Shown piece by piece: positions 11,412 to 23,150 of a DNA stretch of 64,000 bases. The first letter of the stretch is position 1; the number at the start of each line of letters is the position of its first letter. The stretch covers positions 1-64,000 of the forward strand of contig NW_026614698.1 in NCBI RefSeq assembly GCF_030052815.1. Reading direction: 5' to 3'. Position numbers and translations under genes: made by a program. Source of the stretch: Hevea brasiliensis (taxonomy: Eukaryota; Streptophyta; Magnoliopsida; Malpighiales; Euphorbiaceae). A model generated the notes under the pieces. It was not told where the DNA came from and made no database searches. It saw only the letters and a list, made by a program, of their open reading frames with translations.

Positions 11412-13600
11412 TTCCCCCCACAGCCGCCCCCCCAGGAACATTCATCATTGAATGTTAAAATAAACATAACAAACATAGCAAACATAGCATGACATACCGA
11501 AAACATGTGAGGATATTATTGTAACATGGAATCATGAGTCTCCCATTTGCATTCTTCCATGTTATGGTGATTCCACAAAACTTTAAGCATAGGTATCTCC
11601 TTATTTCTTAATCTACTAATCTGTGTGTCCACGATCCTAACAAGTTGTTTAACATAAGAAAGATCATCTTAAATTTCCATGTGGGGTTCACTAATTACCT
11701 TGTTCGGATCTAACACAAACTTCCTTAGCATAGAGACATGAAAAACTGAATGGATTCATTCCATTTCTAGTGGCAAAGCTAGCTTGTAAGATACATCATC
11801 AACCTTCTGTAGCACCTCATAGAGTCCAATATAGCTCAGAGCTAGTCTAGCCTTGTTTTTAAATCGGATAATACATTTCATCAGAAATACGTTGAGAAGC
11901 ACCATGTCCCCCACCTAAAAGCCACTTTCATTATATGGAGATCTGCATAACTCTTTTTCCTACTAGTAGCTATCTTTAACTTTGCCTTGATTAAAGGAAT
12001 CACTTGATTGGTGATTTCCACCAACTTAGTGCATGCCAATGCTCTCTCACCAACTTCTTCCCAGCACACTGAAAACTTGCATTTTCTACCAAGCCTCATA
12101 AGGTACCACTCCAATGCTATAGTGATAGCTATTATTGTATGCAAACTCAACTAGTGGAAGATACTTCTTCCATGATCCTCTAAAGTCAAGTACACACATT
12201 CTCAACATGTCCTCTAAAGTTTATATGGTTCTTTCTAATTGCCAATCTGTTTGAGAATGGAAAACTATGCTGAATCCATTCTTATGCCCATCTCATTCTG
12301 AAGACAAAACTGAAACCTGGAGGTGAATTGTAGTCCACTGTCAAAAACTATTATCATTGGAGCTCCATACAACCTTACTATCTTCACTATATACACCTAA
12401 GCCAACTTATCTATGGAATAGTTAGCTCTCATAGGAATGAAGTAAGCAATCTTGATCAATATGTCCACTATTACTCATATAGAGTCATGTCTATTGGAGG
12501 CTATAATTAACCCTACAACAAAGTTCATGACCACATTTTCCCATTTTCATTTTGGAATATGTAATGGGTGTTAAGCATTCCTACTGGCTTTTGATGCTCC
12601 AACTTCACTCTTTGACACACCTGACAAGCAGACACAAACTGTGCAATCTCTTTCATATAAGGCCACCAATATATCTTTTGTAAATCCTAATACAATTTGG
12701 TAGCTTCGGGATGTACATTATACATCACATTATGAGTTTCTCTCATAATATCTCCCTTGAGTCCAATATCATCTGGTACACACAATCTACTACCATACCT
12801 CAAAATTCCTTTTCTATTAAATCAAAACTCATAGTTTCTACCCTTTTGTACTACTTCAGCTATCTTTACCAATTCAGGATCCTTGTGTTATTTTCTTTAG
12901 CACCTGTCTCAAGTACACTAGTGCCACTCCAACTATAACCCCTCTCCTATCAATTAATATAGCTCCTTTAAGAATGGTCACCTTTGCACTATATGTGAGC
13001 CAAACTATCAAATAATTTTTTACTGAGGGCATCTGCAATGACATTCACCTTACCCAAATGCCACTGGATAATACAATCATAATCACTTGGTAGTTCCACC
13101 CACCTTCTTTGCCCGAGGTTCAACTGCTTCTAGTTGAAGATGTACTGGAGACCCTAGTGGTCTGTGAAGATTTTACACTTAGCTGTATAAAAATTGTGTT
13201 TCCATATCTTTAAGATAAAAACTACCACCGCCATTTCTAGATCATGGGCAGGATAGTTAGCTTCATGCTTCTTCATTTGCCTTAAAGTATAAGATATTAC
13301 CTTGCCATTCTACATAAAAACCCACCCCAAACCCACTTTGGAGGCATCACAATACACTATGAAATCTTCATTGCCCAAAGGTAAAGCCAGAACTGGTGTT
13401 GTCACCAAACATTCCTTGAGCTTCTAAAAACTCTCTTCACACTAATGTGTCCACTCAAACTTCCTATTCTTTTGAGTCAACTTATTTACAGGAGCAGTTA
13501 TCTTAAAGAAATCAGTTACAAACCTCCTATAATAGCCAACCAGTCCTATGAAACTCTTAAACTCAATCACTGTAACTGGCCTTTGCCAGTCAGCCACTAC
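11412..13600 (-). pseudogene. Degenerate gypsy pol (integrase, RNase H, RT end), element E
   Basis: Heavily eroded Ty3/gypsy pol on the minus strand. Recognisable pieces in coding order, from high to low coordinates, are the RT connection region near 13440-13590 (a GYY-R-FVT type motif and the Lys-rich EWTH region), RNase H at about 13130-13290 ([15 protein letters not shown] followed by ALKIW-like and IFTDH motifs), and integrase at about 12150-12260 (FHSQTDWQLERT followed by TLEDMLRMCV). The integrase C-terminal part is at 11881-12150 (KCKFSVCWEEVGERAL). No long open frame remains. Gag, protease and most of RT are missing; the pol remnant runs straight into LTR-like sequence at about 13601. 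Confidence 0.85.
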
Positions 13601-14556
13601 TAATGACTCGAGCTAGGGACCATTACTGACACTAGGGATTGGGTCAGCTTAAGGCTATCAAAACCCATAACAAGTCTAAAATCTAAAAAACATACATACA
13701 TTCCTACCTCTCAACTTCTAAATATACATCAAACCATTACATCTTAGTCTTTTAATCCATACATACACATTTATAACATAATAATGGTTCATAATTTGAA
13801 CCTTAAAATACATAAGATCCAAAGTGTAATAGCTCGACATGTGTACCCTCACAAGAATTAGCATAACACAAATATCAGTATGCTTAAACAATATTACATT
13901 TTTCAAATTTCCTTTAATTACTAGCATAATACTATCCATTCATAAATTACATGTCTACCCACCCATACATCATACGTAAAGAAAGGGCTAAAATTGCCCT
14001 TGATGCTCTGTCTTCAAGGAACTCTTCTATTCCTGTAACCCTACACCTAGGGATTAAGGGAATGGGTTAAGCTTACACAAGCTTAGTGAGTAAACTAACC
14101 ATCATTAATTTCATCATTCATTCATATATGTACAATGCATCATTCACATGGATTTTTACATCATAAATATTTCACGTAAAATGGACATTATCATCAATAA
14201 CTCCCTAAACTTTGCTTTTAGACATGACCTGTGTCATGTACCCAGGGGCAACTATCAGATCTCCCTTGAAAGGCAACTTCAAGATCTCCCTTTAAGATTT
14301 TCTTATGGATCCATAACATTGCATAACATAACATGAGGGGAGTAATGGGTCATCAAATATCCATCAATGCACCAATAAAAATTTATGCAATTATACAATA
14401 TCTTCATGTTCTAGATACATACATCCGAAATAAATATGACATGATGCATGAGGATGCTCATTAATTACTTATAAATAGTTTTCATTTTATTAAGGTTAAA
14501 GTCACTCACCTCCTGTAGCCTATTAACCTCCTTACTCAAATGGGAGCTATCCTCGG
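13601..14556 (-). repeat. Partial second LTR of element E family
   Basis: About 950 bp homologous to the left part of the LTR at 8571-11411, in the same orientation (CTAGGGACCATTACTGAC, then CTAGGGATT, and later CACCTCCTGTAGCCT). It breaks off near 14556. It could be a truncated 5' LTR of E after an internal deletion, or a separate family member. Confidence 0.6.
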
Positions 14557-14639
14557 ATCCCTATCCTACTTGCCAGCAAGAAGAAGAAAAAAATCTTGAG
14601 CATCTTTATTTTGGCACAATCATTCAAGGGCAACGTGGT

Positions 14640-15216
14640 AGTCCCTGTGCTTACAAGCCAAATAGGCACGATTTTGTTTCCTTCTCTAAATGGTGGATGG
14701 ATGTATTACATACTTTCCCTAACTCATAAATGAATCAAAACTTTCTATCTACTGTTTGTATTTCATGTTGGTGCATTTGGAACACCAGAATAAAGTAATC
14801 TTTGAGCAAATCAATTTGAATCCTCAACTCATTGCTTATCAAATTTCCCGAATGATTGAAGTGATTAAATTGGCAAAAAAAACATGGGTATTGCCAAGCT
14901 AATAGTAGAATCTGATTCGGAGGTCCTCATTGCAGCCATCAAAAATTTCCCTTCATGTCAAAGGTGGGAAATGTATGCAACAATTCAGGCCATTGCCTCT
15001 AGTATTCCTAATTTTCAGAAGATTGATTCTATAAAGATTAATAGATTAACTAATAGAGCTGATGAATGTGTTTCTAAGCTAAACCTGCAAAATCAACTAT
15101 TTAGCAATTGGCCTTTTGTTCCTCCCACGACATTAAAGGTTATACTAAATATTGACAACCCTAAAACAACCATTAATAAGAAAATGCAATTTCATGCTAT
15201 TGCTATAGAAAACTAG
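14640..15216 (+). pseudogene. L1-like LINE C-terminal fragment with partial RNase H domain
   Basis: A plus-strand remnant. The upstream part reads in one frame through FSKWWMDVLHTFPNS, a stop, then CWCIWNTRIKVIF and NPQLIAYQISRMIEV. This resembles the linker between the zinc-binding region and RNase H in plant LINE or LINE-derived proteins. An open frame at 14884-15216 (110 codons) follows, with MGIAKLIVESDSEVLI and a later NRLTNRADECVSKL segment, typical of the second half of a plant RNase H-like domain. The first half of that domain, with the glycine-rich strand and first catalytic acid, appears to be missing, so the fragment cannot be an active RNase H. It may be a LINE relic or a broken host RNase H-like gene. 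Confidence 0.55.
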
Positions 15217-15862
15217 TAAGTTAATTTCTCAAGCATAGTATTTGTGCCACTAAACAAGGAATTAGATGCCATTTTACAATGCATTGGCATGTATGGTAAT
15301 TACTGCAAGCCAAAACAAAAAGACCCAGCTCTCTAACACAGCTTTTATGTTGTCAAAGACTACTTCCTACCTGCCAAAACCAATAATAGTACAAATCAGA
15401 ACCACCAAAAAGGAATTTGCATACTTTCACAATATTTACTTTGTTTAACTCACTACATCCATCAGAGAATGCATGCAGTACATATTCGTGATAAAAATGA
15501 GAGATGATTGATTAAGATGGTTTGATTTTATACAATGCAGAGAATCAAATATCCTAGTACGAAAACATGATGAGTAAGGAAAAGAGTAAGAAAGTGACGA
15601 AGCCAGAAAGTGATGAAGCCTGGATATTTTCTTTGAGAGGGCCATTGTATATTTATCATGTTGAATAAAAATTTCCAAATTATGATTCATAATAATATTA
15701 ATAATTTTAAATATTATTTACTATAATAATAAAAAAAATGGATATTAAAAAATTGAGGAGTTTGTGCATTTATTTTTTTTATTAGAAATTTTGTTTTACA
15801 TTTCAAACTATGCTTTTTCAAATAAATACGTAAAATAAAAAAAATTAACAAAAAATTTATAC
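15217..15862. other. No recognised feature
   Basis: AT-rich spacer between the RNase H remnant and the LINE. Short open frames on both strands have no recognisable motifs. Confidence 0.5.
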
Positions 15863-15874
15863 AATTAGAAGATA

Positions 15875-17776
15875 CAACTCAACTCAATTCAACTAAGCCT
15901 TTATCCCAAAAATTTGGGGTCGGCTATATGGATTCGCTTTCTCCACTCTAAACGATTTTGGGTTAAATCCTCAGAAATGTATAATGCTTCTAGGTCATAT
16001 TGTACTACTCTCCTCTAAGTCAATTTAGGTCTATTCCTTTTTCTCTTTCTATCCTCCAACCTAATGTGCTCTACTTGTCTAACTGGAGCCTCCGTATTTC
16101 TACACTTCACATGACCAAACCTCCTCAATCTCCCTTCTCTCAACTTATCTTCAATTGGCACCACTCCTACCTTTTCTCTAATACTCTCATTACGGACTTT
16201 ATCTAGTCTAGTATGGCCACTCATCCACCTTAATATTCTCATCTCTGCAACTCTTATCTTAGACGATATGACTCTTTCAGGCCCAACACTCACTACCATA
16301 TAACATAGCGGTCATTATAGTGCATGCGGTAATATTTTCCTTTCTACTTATTAGGAATCTTACGATCACATAAAACTCCCGTGGCACGTCTCCACTTCAA
16401 CCATTCGGCTTTAATCCTATGACTAACATCTTCCTTACATCCCCCATCTACTTGAAGGACTGAGCCTAGATATTTAAAGTGATTACTTTGGGACAGTACC
16501 ACTCCATTCAAACTAACTCCTTCCCTATCACCAATTTGGCCTTCACTGAACTTACAATGCATGTATTCTGTCTTCGTTCTACTTAACTTAAAACCCTTTG
16601 ACTCTAGAGCATTTCTCCAAAGCTCTAGCTTTCTATTGACTCCTTCTCGTGTCTCATCTATCAGAACAATATGATCCGCAAACATCATGCACCAAGAAAT
16701 ACTCTATTGCATATGTTTCGTCAATTCATCTAAAACTAATGTAAAAAGGTAAGGGCTTATGGCTGATCCTTGGTATAATCCAATTGAGATTGGAAAATCT
16801 CTTGTGTCCCCTCCCACCGTGCGCACAATAGTAGTTGCTCCTTCATACATATCTTTCAACACTTGTATGTACCTAATAGATACCCTCTTTTGTTCTAACA
16901 CATTTCATAAGACATTTCTTGGAACACTATCATAAGCCTTCTCCAAATCAATAAAAACCATGTGCAGATCTTTCTTCACATCTCTATATGTCTCCATCAA
17001 GCTTCTAATGAGAAAAATCGCTTCCCTAGTTGAACGACCGGGCATGAAACCAAATTGAATGAGAGAGATAGAAGTATCATGATGTAGTCGATGCTCCACA
17101 ACTCTCTCCCACAACTTCATAGTATGGCTCATGAGTTTAATTCCCCTATAGTTTGAGCAACTCTGTATGTCTCCCTTATTATTAAAAATAGGTACTAAGA
17201 TACTCCTCCTCCATTCTCAAGCCTTTTCTTTGAGTTTAGAATTTTATTAAATAATTTAGATAACCATGTCACTCCCATATCTCCCAAACACTTCCACACT
17301 TCAATTGGTATTTCATCGGGTCCACAGGCTTTACCTACTTTCATTCTCTTAAGTGCTTCCTTTACTTCTAAAGATCTAATCCTTCTAGTATAATTCACAT
17401 TCTTTTCTATTGTTCTATAATCTATATTCACGCTATTACCATTTTGACTACGATTAAAGAGATCATTAAAATAATTTCTCTATCTTTCTTTAATGTCCTC
17501 ATCTTTCACCAACACTTTTCCTTCTTTATCCTTAATGCACCTAACTTGATTGAGATCTTGACATTTTCTTTCTCTCCTCCTTGCTAATCTATAAATACCT
17601 TTATCCCCTTCTTTAGTTCCAAGTTTCTCATATAACTTTTCAAAGGCCTGTGCTCTTACTTAACTAACAGCCTTTTTTGCCTCTTTCTTTGCTATTTTGT
17701 ACTATTCATATGCCTCATTATTATCAAATTTAAGTAATTTCTTATACAATTCCCTTTTTCTCTTCACTGCCTTTTG
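15875..17776 (-). mobile_element. 5'-truncated RTE-type LINE
   Basis: Minus-strand non-LTR retrotransposon of 1902 bp, bounded by a 12-bp direct repeat AATTAGAAGATA at 15863-15874 and 17777-17788, which is its target-site duplication. The 3' end on the minus strand reads GGGATAAAGGCTTAGTTGAA, then a short TTGAGTTGAG-like tail, as in plant RTE elements. The copy begins inside the open reading frame, upstream of the RT domain, and lacks the endonuclease: a typical 5' truncation from incomplete reverse transcription. Confidence 0.92.
16015..17440 (-). pseudogene. LINE reverse transcriptase (RTE type), broken
   Basis: Non-LTR reverse transcriptase pieces in at least five frames. In coding order: VKEALKRMKVGKACGPDEIP (17195-17431); [20 protein letters not shown] and [13 protein letters not shown] (16905-17132); QGSAISPYLFTLVLDEL (16704-16901); the catalytic box MMFADHIVLI and the region after it (16344-16688); and the C-terminal RRFGHVKCRNTEAPVR segment (16015-16299). 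The catalytic box normally reads F-A-D-D; here the second Asp is His. Frameshifts plus this change make it a dead copy. Confidence 0.9.
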
Positions 17777-17788
17777 AATTAGAAGATA

Positions 17789-19310
17789 ATAAGAACAAAT
17801 TAAAATAACAATTAACTACCCATCAATCATATTTATTTTATAAATTTAATTACTTAATTTTCATAAATAGATAACAATGAAGAAAAAATCATTGATTCCT
17901 TCTAATGAAAATTAGTTTGAGTTAATCATTAAAACAAATACAAATATGGGGACCAATATTTACATATTCTTTATAATAATTTGTGTGTACGTGTGTGTGT
18001 AAGCAAAAGAAAAAAAAAATCATTTCAATATTTTTTGTTGGGGGCCGCGCATAGCCTTTCTGGCTATAAAGAGGCTCCAACTCTATAAGCAAAAGAAGAA
18101 GTCCAAGATGACATGAATAAAAATAATTTAAAAAATTTACATGATATGGATTTTGGTGTCTAACAAGGGTGAATAACAAAAAATGGTCCGACTCAAACTA
18201 GTTTAAAATTAAAGTATTAAACACATGATTGTTTGGTAATATAAAGTTTGATAAACAAATGTGTTAAAGGATAAAAAAAATTCCCAAATTATGATCATAT
18301 TTAAAATTTAGAGATTTTTTTTTATTCATTTTAATGTGTAGTTTAGATAGCAAGTAACATATTATGCTAACATCCATGTGTTTCCCATGCTAATCTAATT
18401 AAAAAAAGGCTTAATTGCTCAAAGTTAAATTTTATAAGAGCCTAATTAACACAATTTGAAATATAAGGTTTAAATTGACTTTAAAAAATAAAATCAGAGG
18501 CAAATCGAGTCATTTTGGCATATTTTGGGTGGCAGCGGCAGAATTAGAATATTACCTTTGGAGGAGCCAATTTTAAATATTGCAAAGAAAAAAGATATTG
18601 ATAAAAACATAGGATCAAAATAAAAATATAAAAATTAAATAATATGATATATATGAATGAAATCTGAAGAAAAATATGAAAATGCTTATGCATAATAGTA
18701 TTATTTTAAAAAATGTAATAAAATTTATGGGTAAAATTTTAGTTTTAAAAAATTTAGAGAGTGCAAGAACTGACCAGCAATTGTGTAGTCTAAGATCAAT
18801 AGCCTCCCAATTGAGAAAAAAAAAATGTCCACTTATTAAAAAGGACATATATTAGCATAGTAATGAATAGTTATTAAGAAAGGCATATTTTATCAAGAAA
18901 TTATTCGAAGTACTCGAAATATTAAAATTTTTAATTTTATCCGGTATCCTTCCGCGTCTATTTTATAGTCTACAAAAAATTAATTTTTTCAGAATTTGTG
19001 ATTGTCCCTCCCAACAATGTCTCCTTTAAGGATCAAATCTAAATTCTCCCTTTAATTAAAATATTAAATTTTTAGTGTTCTTTATATTCACATAGATGTA
19101 GAATTTCCATAAATTATAAGAAATGGGTCTTACATTTATATGAGTGAAAGAACACATACTTTGAGTGTAGTACATAGTTTATCTATATAGCATAGTTATA
19201 AGAAGTTAAAAGTAGTTCAAATTATTTGAACTATATGGATGCATATGCAAACATTTTTATGTAACGAGAACCACTTGCAAAGGTATTGGAACTTGGAAGA
19301 ATGTTGGAAG
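17789..19310. other. AT-rich region, no recognised feature
   Basis: AT-rich sequence between the LINE and the last recognised exon of the B3 gene. Any further 3' exons and the 3' UTR of that gene should lie here, but I could not identify them. Confidence 0.5.
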
Positions 19311-19317
19311 CACTTAC

Positions 19318-19446
19318 TTGCTCTAGTCCGTTTGGCACTTCTATTCAAAGGCGTAACTTCTACATCCTTGCCATCATCTTCATTGTTTTCTTTTTCATTT
19401 CCTTGTCTTCATTGTCTTCTAATTCATATGCTCTTATAATGTACAC
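19318..19446 (-). other. Exon 6 of the B3 gene, with apparent 1-nt frameshift
   Basis: The acceptor TTTTCTCAG precedes GTGTACATTATAAGAGC, which completes the B3 domain (VYIIRAYELEDNEDKE). After that the continuing frame stops at a TAG, while the neighbouring frame encodes NNEDDGKDVEVTPLNRSAK, the expected acidic/basic C-terminal style. A single-base loss in the A-run at about 19395-19400 explains this. It could be a real null allele or a homopolymer error. Confidence 0.7.
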
Positions 19447-22024
19447 CTGAGAAAATAGCAGTTGTTAATGTATACTAACACATAATCAGTTGTACTCGGA
19501 ACAGAGGAGAAAAATTAGATGAGAATGGAAGAGAACATATCGGATGAGATGAGAACAGAAAAATAGAAGAGAGAAATATATTCTATTATTGATTCATGGA
19601 ATTAGGGGCGTGCGATTCTCGTTCAGTTAAGGGTCTGCCTAGGAACTGAAACCGAACCAAAATTTTGGTATGGTTCCAATTCAGTTCTTCACTATTCGGT
19701 TCTGGCTCAATATGATACTTGGTTCTTCAATTCTGGCTCAGTACAATTCCGATTCAGTTCTCGGCTCATAAAATAATTTTATGTGATTATTTCCTTAAAA
19801 AGTTATACTTAAATTAGCATTTAAGTTTTGAATTAGGTTATTAATACATAGTATATTATATGATACATCTTTTAGCTATTTTTAAATTAAATATTCTTTA
19901 ACTATAAGGTATATATATAATTTAGGATTAAATATACTATATAATATAATATTATATTATATAATATAAATTTTAACTATTTATTATGTAATAATAAATA
20001 TAAAATACAAATATGATTATGAATTAACATATATATATATATAAAATTAAGAATTATAATGTAATTTAATATATTTATAACTACAATTAATAAGAAAATC
20101 ATAATTATACATACACACACATACGCACACACACACACATATATTGAAACCATATAACGCATCTAAAAAAATCATAGAAAAACCTATGTATAAATTCGAT
20201 TTTATTTCGATGCGATTTGGTTCGATTTCGGTACAATTCTAATTCGGTTCTTAGTGAAGAATCAGAATCAAATCAAAGTGTCAAAATAAGTTTGGTTCAG
20301 TACGGCTATGGCTGAGCAGAATTCGGTTCAAACTAAAAAATCGAACCGAACCGAGTCAATTCGGTTCAATCAGTTCGATTTTAAAATTAAATCGGTTCGG
20401 TTCGATTTTACATTATAAAAATTTCGGTTATTTTGGTTCGGTTCGATTTTGAAGAGAAAAAATCTGTTAAACCTAGCCGAACCAAATAGTAATTTATATA
20501 GTCAAATCAAACTAAATCGAACCAAATCAATTTTTGATTTGATTTATTTTTATGGAAAATTTATGAATTATATTTAATTTTATATATATTAATTGTTTAA
20601 TTTTATTGATTAATGGTTATTAGATTCAAACCAAAGTTAAAATTAGACCAAATAACTTGAAAATCAAATCTAAATTAAAAAATCAAACCGATCGGTTTAA
20701 ATCGAACCGAACCGAAATAGAGCGGTTCGGTTCGATTCGGTTTTTCACCCACTTCGGTTCGGTTCGGTTTCTAAAATTCACGATTCGATTTTTATAATTT
20801 AATTCAGTTCGGTTCGGTTCGATTTGAACCGAATGCTCACCCCTAGGTACGGCTCCTGTTGGTTGACTTGGTTCGGTTTAGCACCGTGCACAGCCCTACT
20901 TGGAATGCCTCATTACAGAAGGAGTTCTCTCCTTTATACATGAGCAGTTTAATTGCTTCCTAACAACAGATTCTGTTAACTACTAAAGTATCTATCCCTC
21001 CAATCCCTTAACTATCTGAGATTAACACTACTTATTATTATAGTATGTAACAATTATCGAGCAGAGAGTCGTTTTAAAGAAAAAGGGTTGCAAGTGACAA
21101 AGAGAAGTTCAATCTGTTTAAAATATCATTCAAGGATAAGGAAAACAATTCAAAACCCTGTGTATATGATTGTTAACTGAATACTTTTATAATCTTTAAC
21201 CATCCAAGAAATTAAGAAGCCTAAACTCGAACAATGCATATTAGAGAAGGAAAATTTGGGAAGTAGTTAAAACCATGGACAAATTTCAATACATAAACAC
21301 AACTGAGCCTTAATTAATACAAATCTAGTTGAGGTTGGCTATACGAAATAGTTTTCCAGTAAATATCATTCAAAAACTTGTCTAAACAAGCACAAAAATG
21401 CAAGTAGGGATTCATGATGCACACTTAAATTCAAGAATGTTTAGGCCTTGAATAAAAAATGAAACAAACAATAGTTTAATAGCTAGGGAATTACCTTAAA
21501 TTCCCTTGGGCTAACTAACTGGAACACTAGTGCATCTCCATCAACCAGTTTATGCTCTATAGCAAACCCTCTCCACCCAGCACTAAGACCAGTTTTCTCA
21601 ACAAGGTATTTTGTTTCAGATGCATCTCCATTCTCATCCACCAAAGTAATATATTCGTCATGAGAAGGAAGGTGATCTTTGCAGAATTGAACTGGCAGAC
21701 CCTGTAAAAAAAATGTTACAAGAGAAATTATGATTGCAACTCTCAATTACCAAATTCATAATTCATAAATATTTGGTCTACTAACATGGATAAAAGATTC
21801 TTCCCTTTAGCTCAAAGATACCACTTACCAGCCAAAATCCTCCAGTTACATGTGACTGAGTCATGGGTTTCACAAAACTAGGGAAATCAGCTTCTAAACC
21901 TGACTGAATTTTTCCTGCTCTATCAACTGCATGTCCCCTGACTTCATCAGAAGCATAGATTCGATTCAACAGATCTTGTTGTCGGTAGCAGTAGGTCCTG
22001 CAAGTGAATCTCACAGTAGGTGTA

Positions 22025-22099
<75 letters not shown>

Positions 22100-22551
22100 C
22101 AAATGCTACAAATTTTATCTACTGAAATCAATTGCAACCTTCTGGGTCTCTCCAAAGGTTCAGGTGCTAGCTGCCAAAAAGAGAAAAGAGAACTTGTGGA
22201 TCAATAGAAAACGTTATCGAAACCAAAGAGAACCTGATGGTTCAAAGGCTTGCTGAAACTAAATAATTCAATCTATTAAGCACTATATGTTAGTCCAGGA
22301 TCAGATACGCATTTCAGAGTTGTGAAGATATAACATCAAAGGAACCCCAAGAAAACGATAATCTTTAACTGACAATAACGTATTCAATAATCAAATTAGT
22401 ATTCAAAGGTCAGACTTAGCTGGAATAACATTGAGATTATTATTCAATAGCACAGAAATCTTTGTAATTCCCAACAATTTCTAATACAGAGAGAACATAG
22501 ACAATAAGAACATACCAACAAAAATATCACACAGAGAGAAGAAACCTATTT

Positions 22552-22588
<37 letters not shown>

Positions 22589-22925
22589 CCTCCTTATAGC
22601 TAACAGGGCTCTTGCCTGCAAAACGAGAGGACCTCCTCACTGGTACCAACTCTGTTGATGGTCGAGGAAGCCTTGGTTTCATCTGCTTCACCAGGGTAGG
22701 TATCGTACCATATGTAAATCATCATCGACATACATACCAATTAAAAAACACATACAATTAGAAAACACATGCAACCCAAATATATAAACTTACTGGAGAA
22801 GTCTTAGGGCTGGTCGTACGGAGATCAACAACGAGCTTCTTCAAGTTAAGCTCTTCCATTCTCTTCTTGTTTTCTTCCAGCCTCTTTTGGCGGATTTCCT
22901 CATACCTGGACTTGGATACCACCAT
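19318..22925 (-). CDS. B3 DNA-binding domain protein (At3g19184/At5g42700-like), six exons recognised
   Basis: Plant nuclear B3-family DNA-binding protein. Exons on the minus strand: 22925-22794, 22685-22590, 22170-22139, 21997-21829, 21701-21495 and 19446-19318, all with GT..AG introns and consistent phase through exon 5. The start is the ATG at 22925 (MVVSKSRYEEIRQKRLEENK), an acidic/basic N-terminus typical of this subgroup. Exon 2 holds RLPRPSTELVPVRRSSRFAG. The B3 domain spans about residues 125-218: FPSFVKPMTQSHVTGGFWL in exon 4, LPVQFCKDHLP, TGLSAGWRGFAIEH and LVDGDALVFQL in exon 5, and VYIIRAYELED at the start of exon 6. In exon 6 the frame reaches a stop, but the +1 frame continues as an acidic tail ending NRSAKRTRAS, pointing to one missing A near 19395. 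A possible donor (CAA|GTAAGT) at 19317 means more exons may follow. Exon 2 could also start 3 bp later. Confidence 0.85.
20109..20145. repeat. (CA)n microsatellite
   Basis: Imperfect CA/TA dinucleotide tract inside the outer hAT element. Confidence 0.9.
20307..20845. mobile_element. hAT MITE nested in the outer hAT element (inner)
   Basis: 539-bp element with inverted ends TATGGCTGAGCA (left) and TAGGGGTGAGCA (right, opposite strand), both followed inward by ATTCGGTTCAAA-like sequence. Flanking 8-mers AGTACGGC (20299-20306) and GGTACGGC (20846-20853) form a target duplication with one mismatch. The interior is made of CGGTTCGGTTCGATTT-type repeats and AT-rich sequence, with no coding capacity. 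Confidence 0.85.
22027..22096. repeat. (AT)n microsatellite, about 70 bp, in intron 3 of the B3 gene
   Basis: Uninterrupted AT dinucleotides filling about half of the 141-bp intron 3 (21998-22138). Highly likely to vary in length between individuals. Confidence 0.97.
22552..22588. repeat. (GA)n microsatellite abutting the exon 2 splice donor
   Basis: GA repeat with one AAAG interruption. On the coding (minus) strand it is CT-rich and begins inside the donor itself: the exon 2 end AAGGAG is followed by GTCTCTCT, so the first intron bases are part of the repeat. Confidence 0.92.
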
Positions 22926-23130
22926 TTCTCTTTCTCCTTATTTCTTGGGTTTCACAATTTGAAGACTGACTAAAACGAAACCAGGGAATGTGAGCGTATA
23001 GGAGGTGAACTGAAGAAGCCAGGAATGGAAGATGGCAGCGAGCAGTGGAAGTGAGCGCACTTACAGCGTATATGTTTTTGCGTTTCTGAGGCTTTTTGAA
23101 ATTCAAAATACGCCTCGTTTCACCAAACTA

Positions 23131-23140
23131 ATATATAAAT
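23131..23140 (-). promoter_or_regulatory. Possible TATA box of the B3 gene
   Basis: The minus strand reads ATTTATATAT about 205 bp upstream of the ATG at 22925, a plausible TATA box position given a 5' UTR of about 170 bp. Sequence likeness and position only. Confidence 0.35.
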
Positions 23141-23150
23141 ATTCTAGTGT

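Larger units (their letters stand above)
19603..20898. mobile_element. Non-autonomous hAT element in intron 5 of the B3 gene (outer)
   Basis: 1296-bp element with terminal inverted repeats TAGGGGCGTGCGA (left) and TAGGGCTGTGCACGG (right, opposite strand). It is flanked by CATGGAAT (19595-19602) and CTTGGAAT (20899-20906), an 8-bp duplication with one mismatch, as expected for hAT elements. Subterminal sequence is rich in GAACCGAACC-type motifs on both sides. No transposase frame is present. It contains a second hAT element at 20307-20845. Confidence 0.85.

Noticed and set aside
18615..18848. 77-codon minus-strand frame downstream of the B3 gene
   Set aside because: Composition is Phe/Ile-rich as expected from AT-rich DNA, and no splice-consistent link to exon 6 could be made.
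21931..22207. Frames rich in alternating Tyr-Ile
   Set aside because: They are a translation of the (AT)n microsatellite in intron 3 of the B3 gene.
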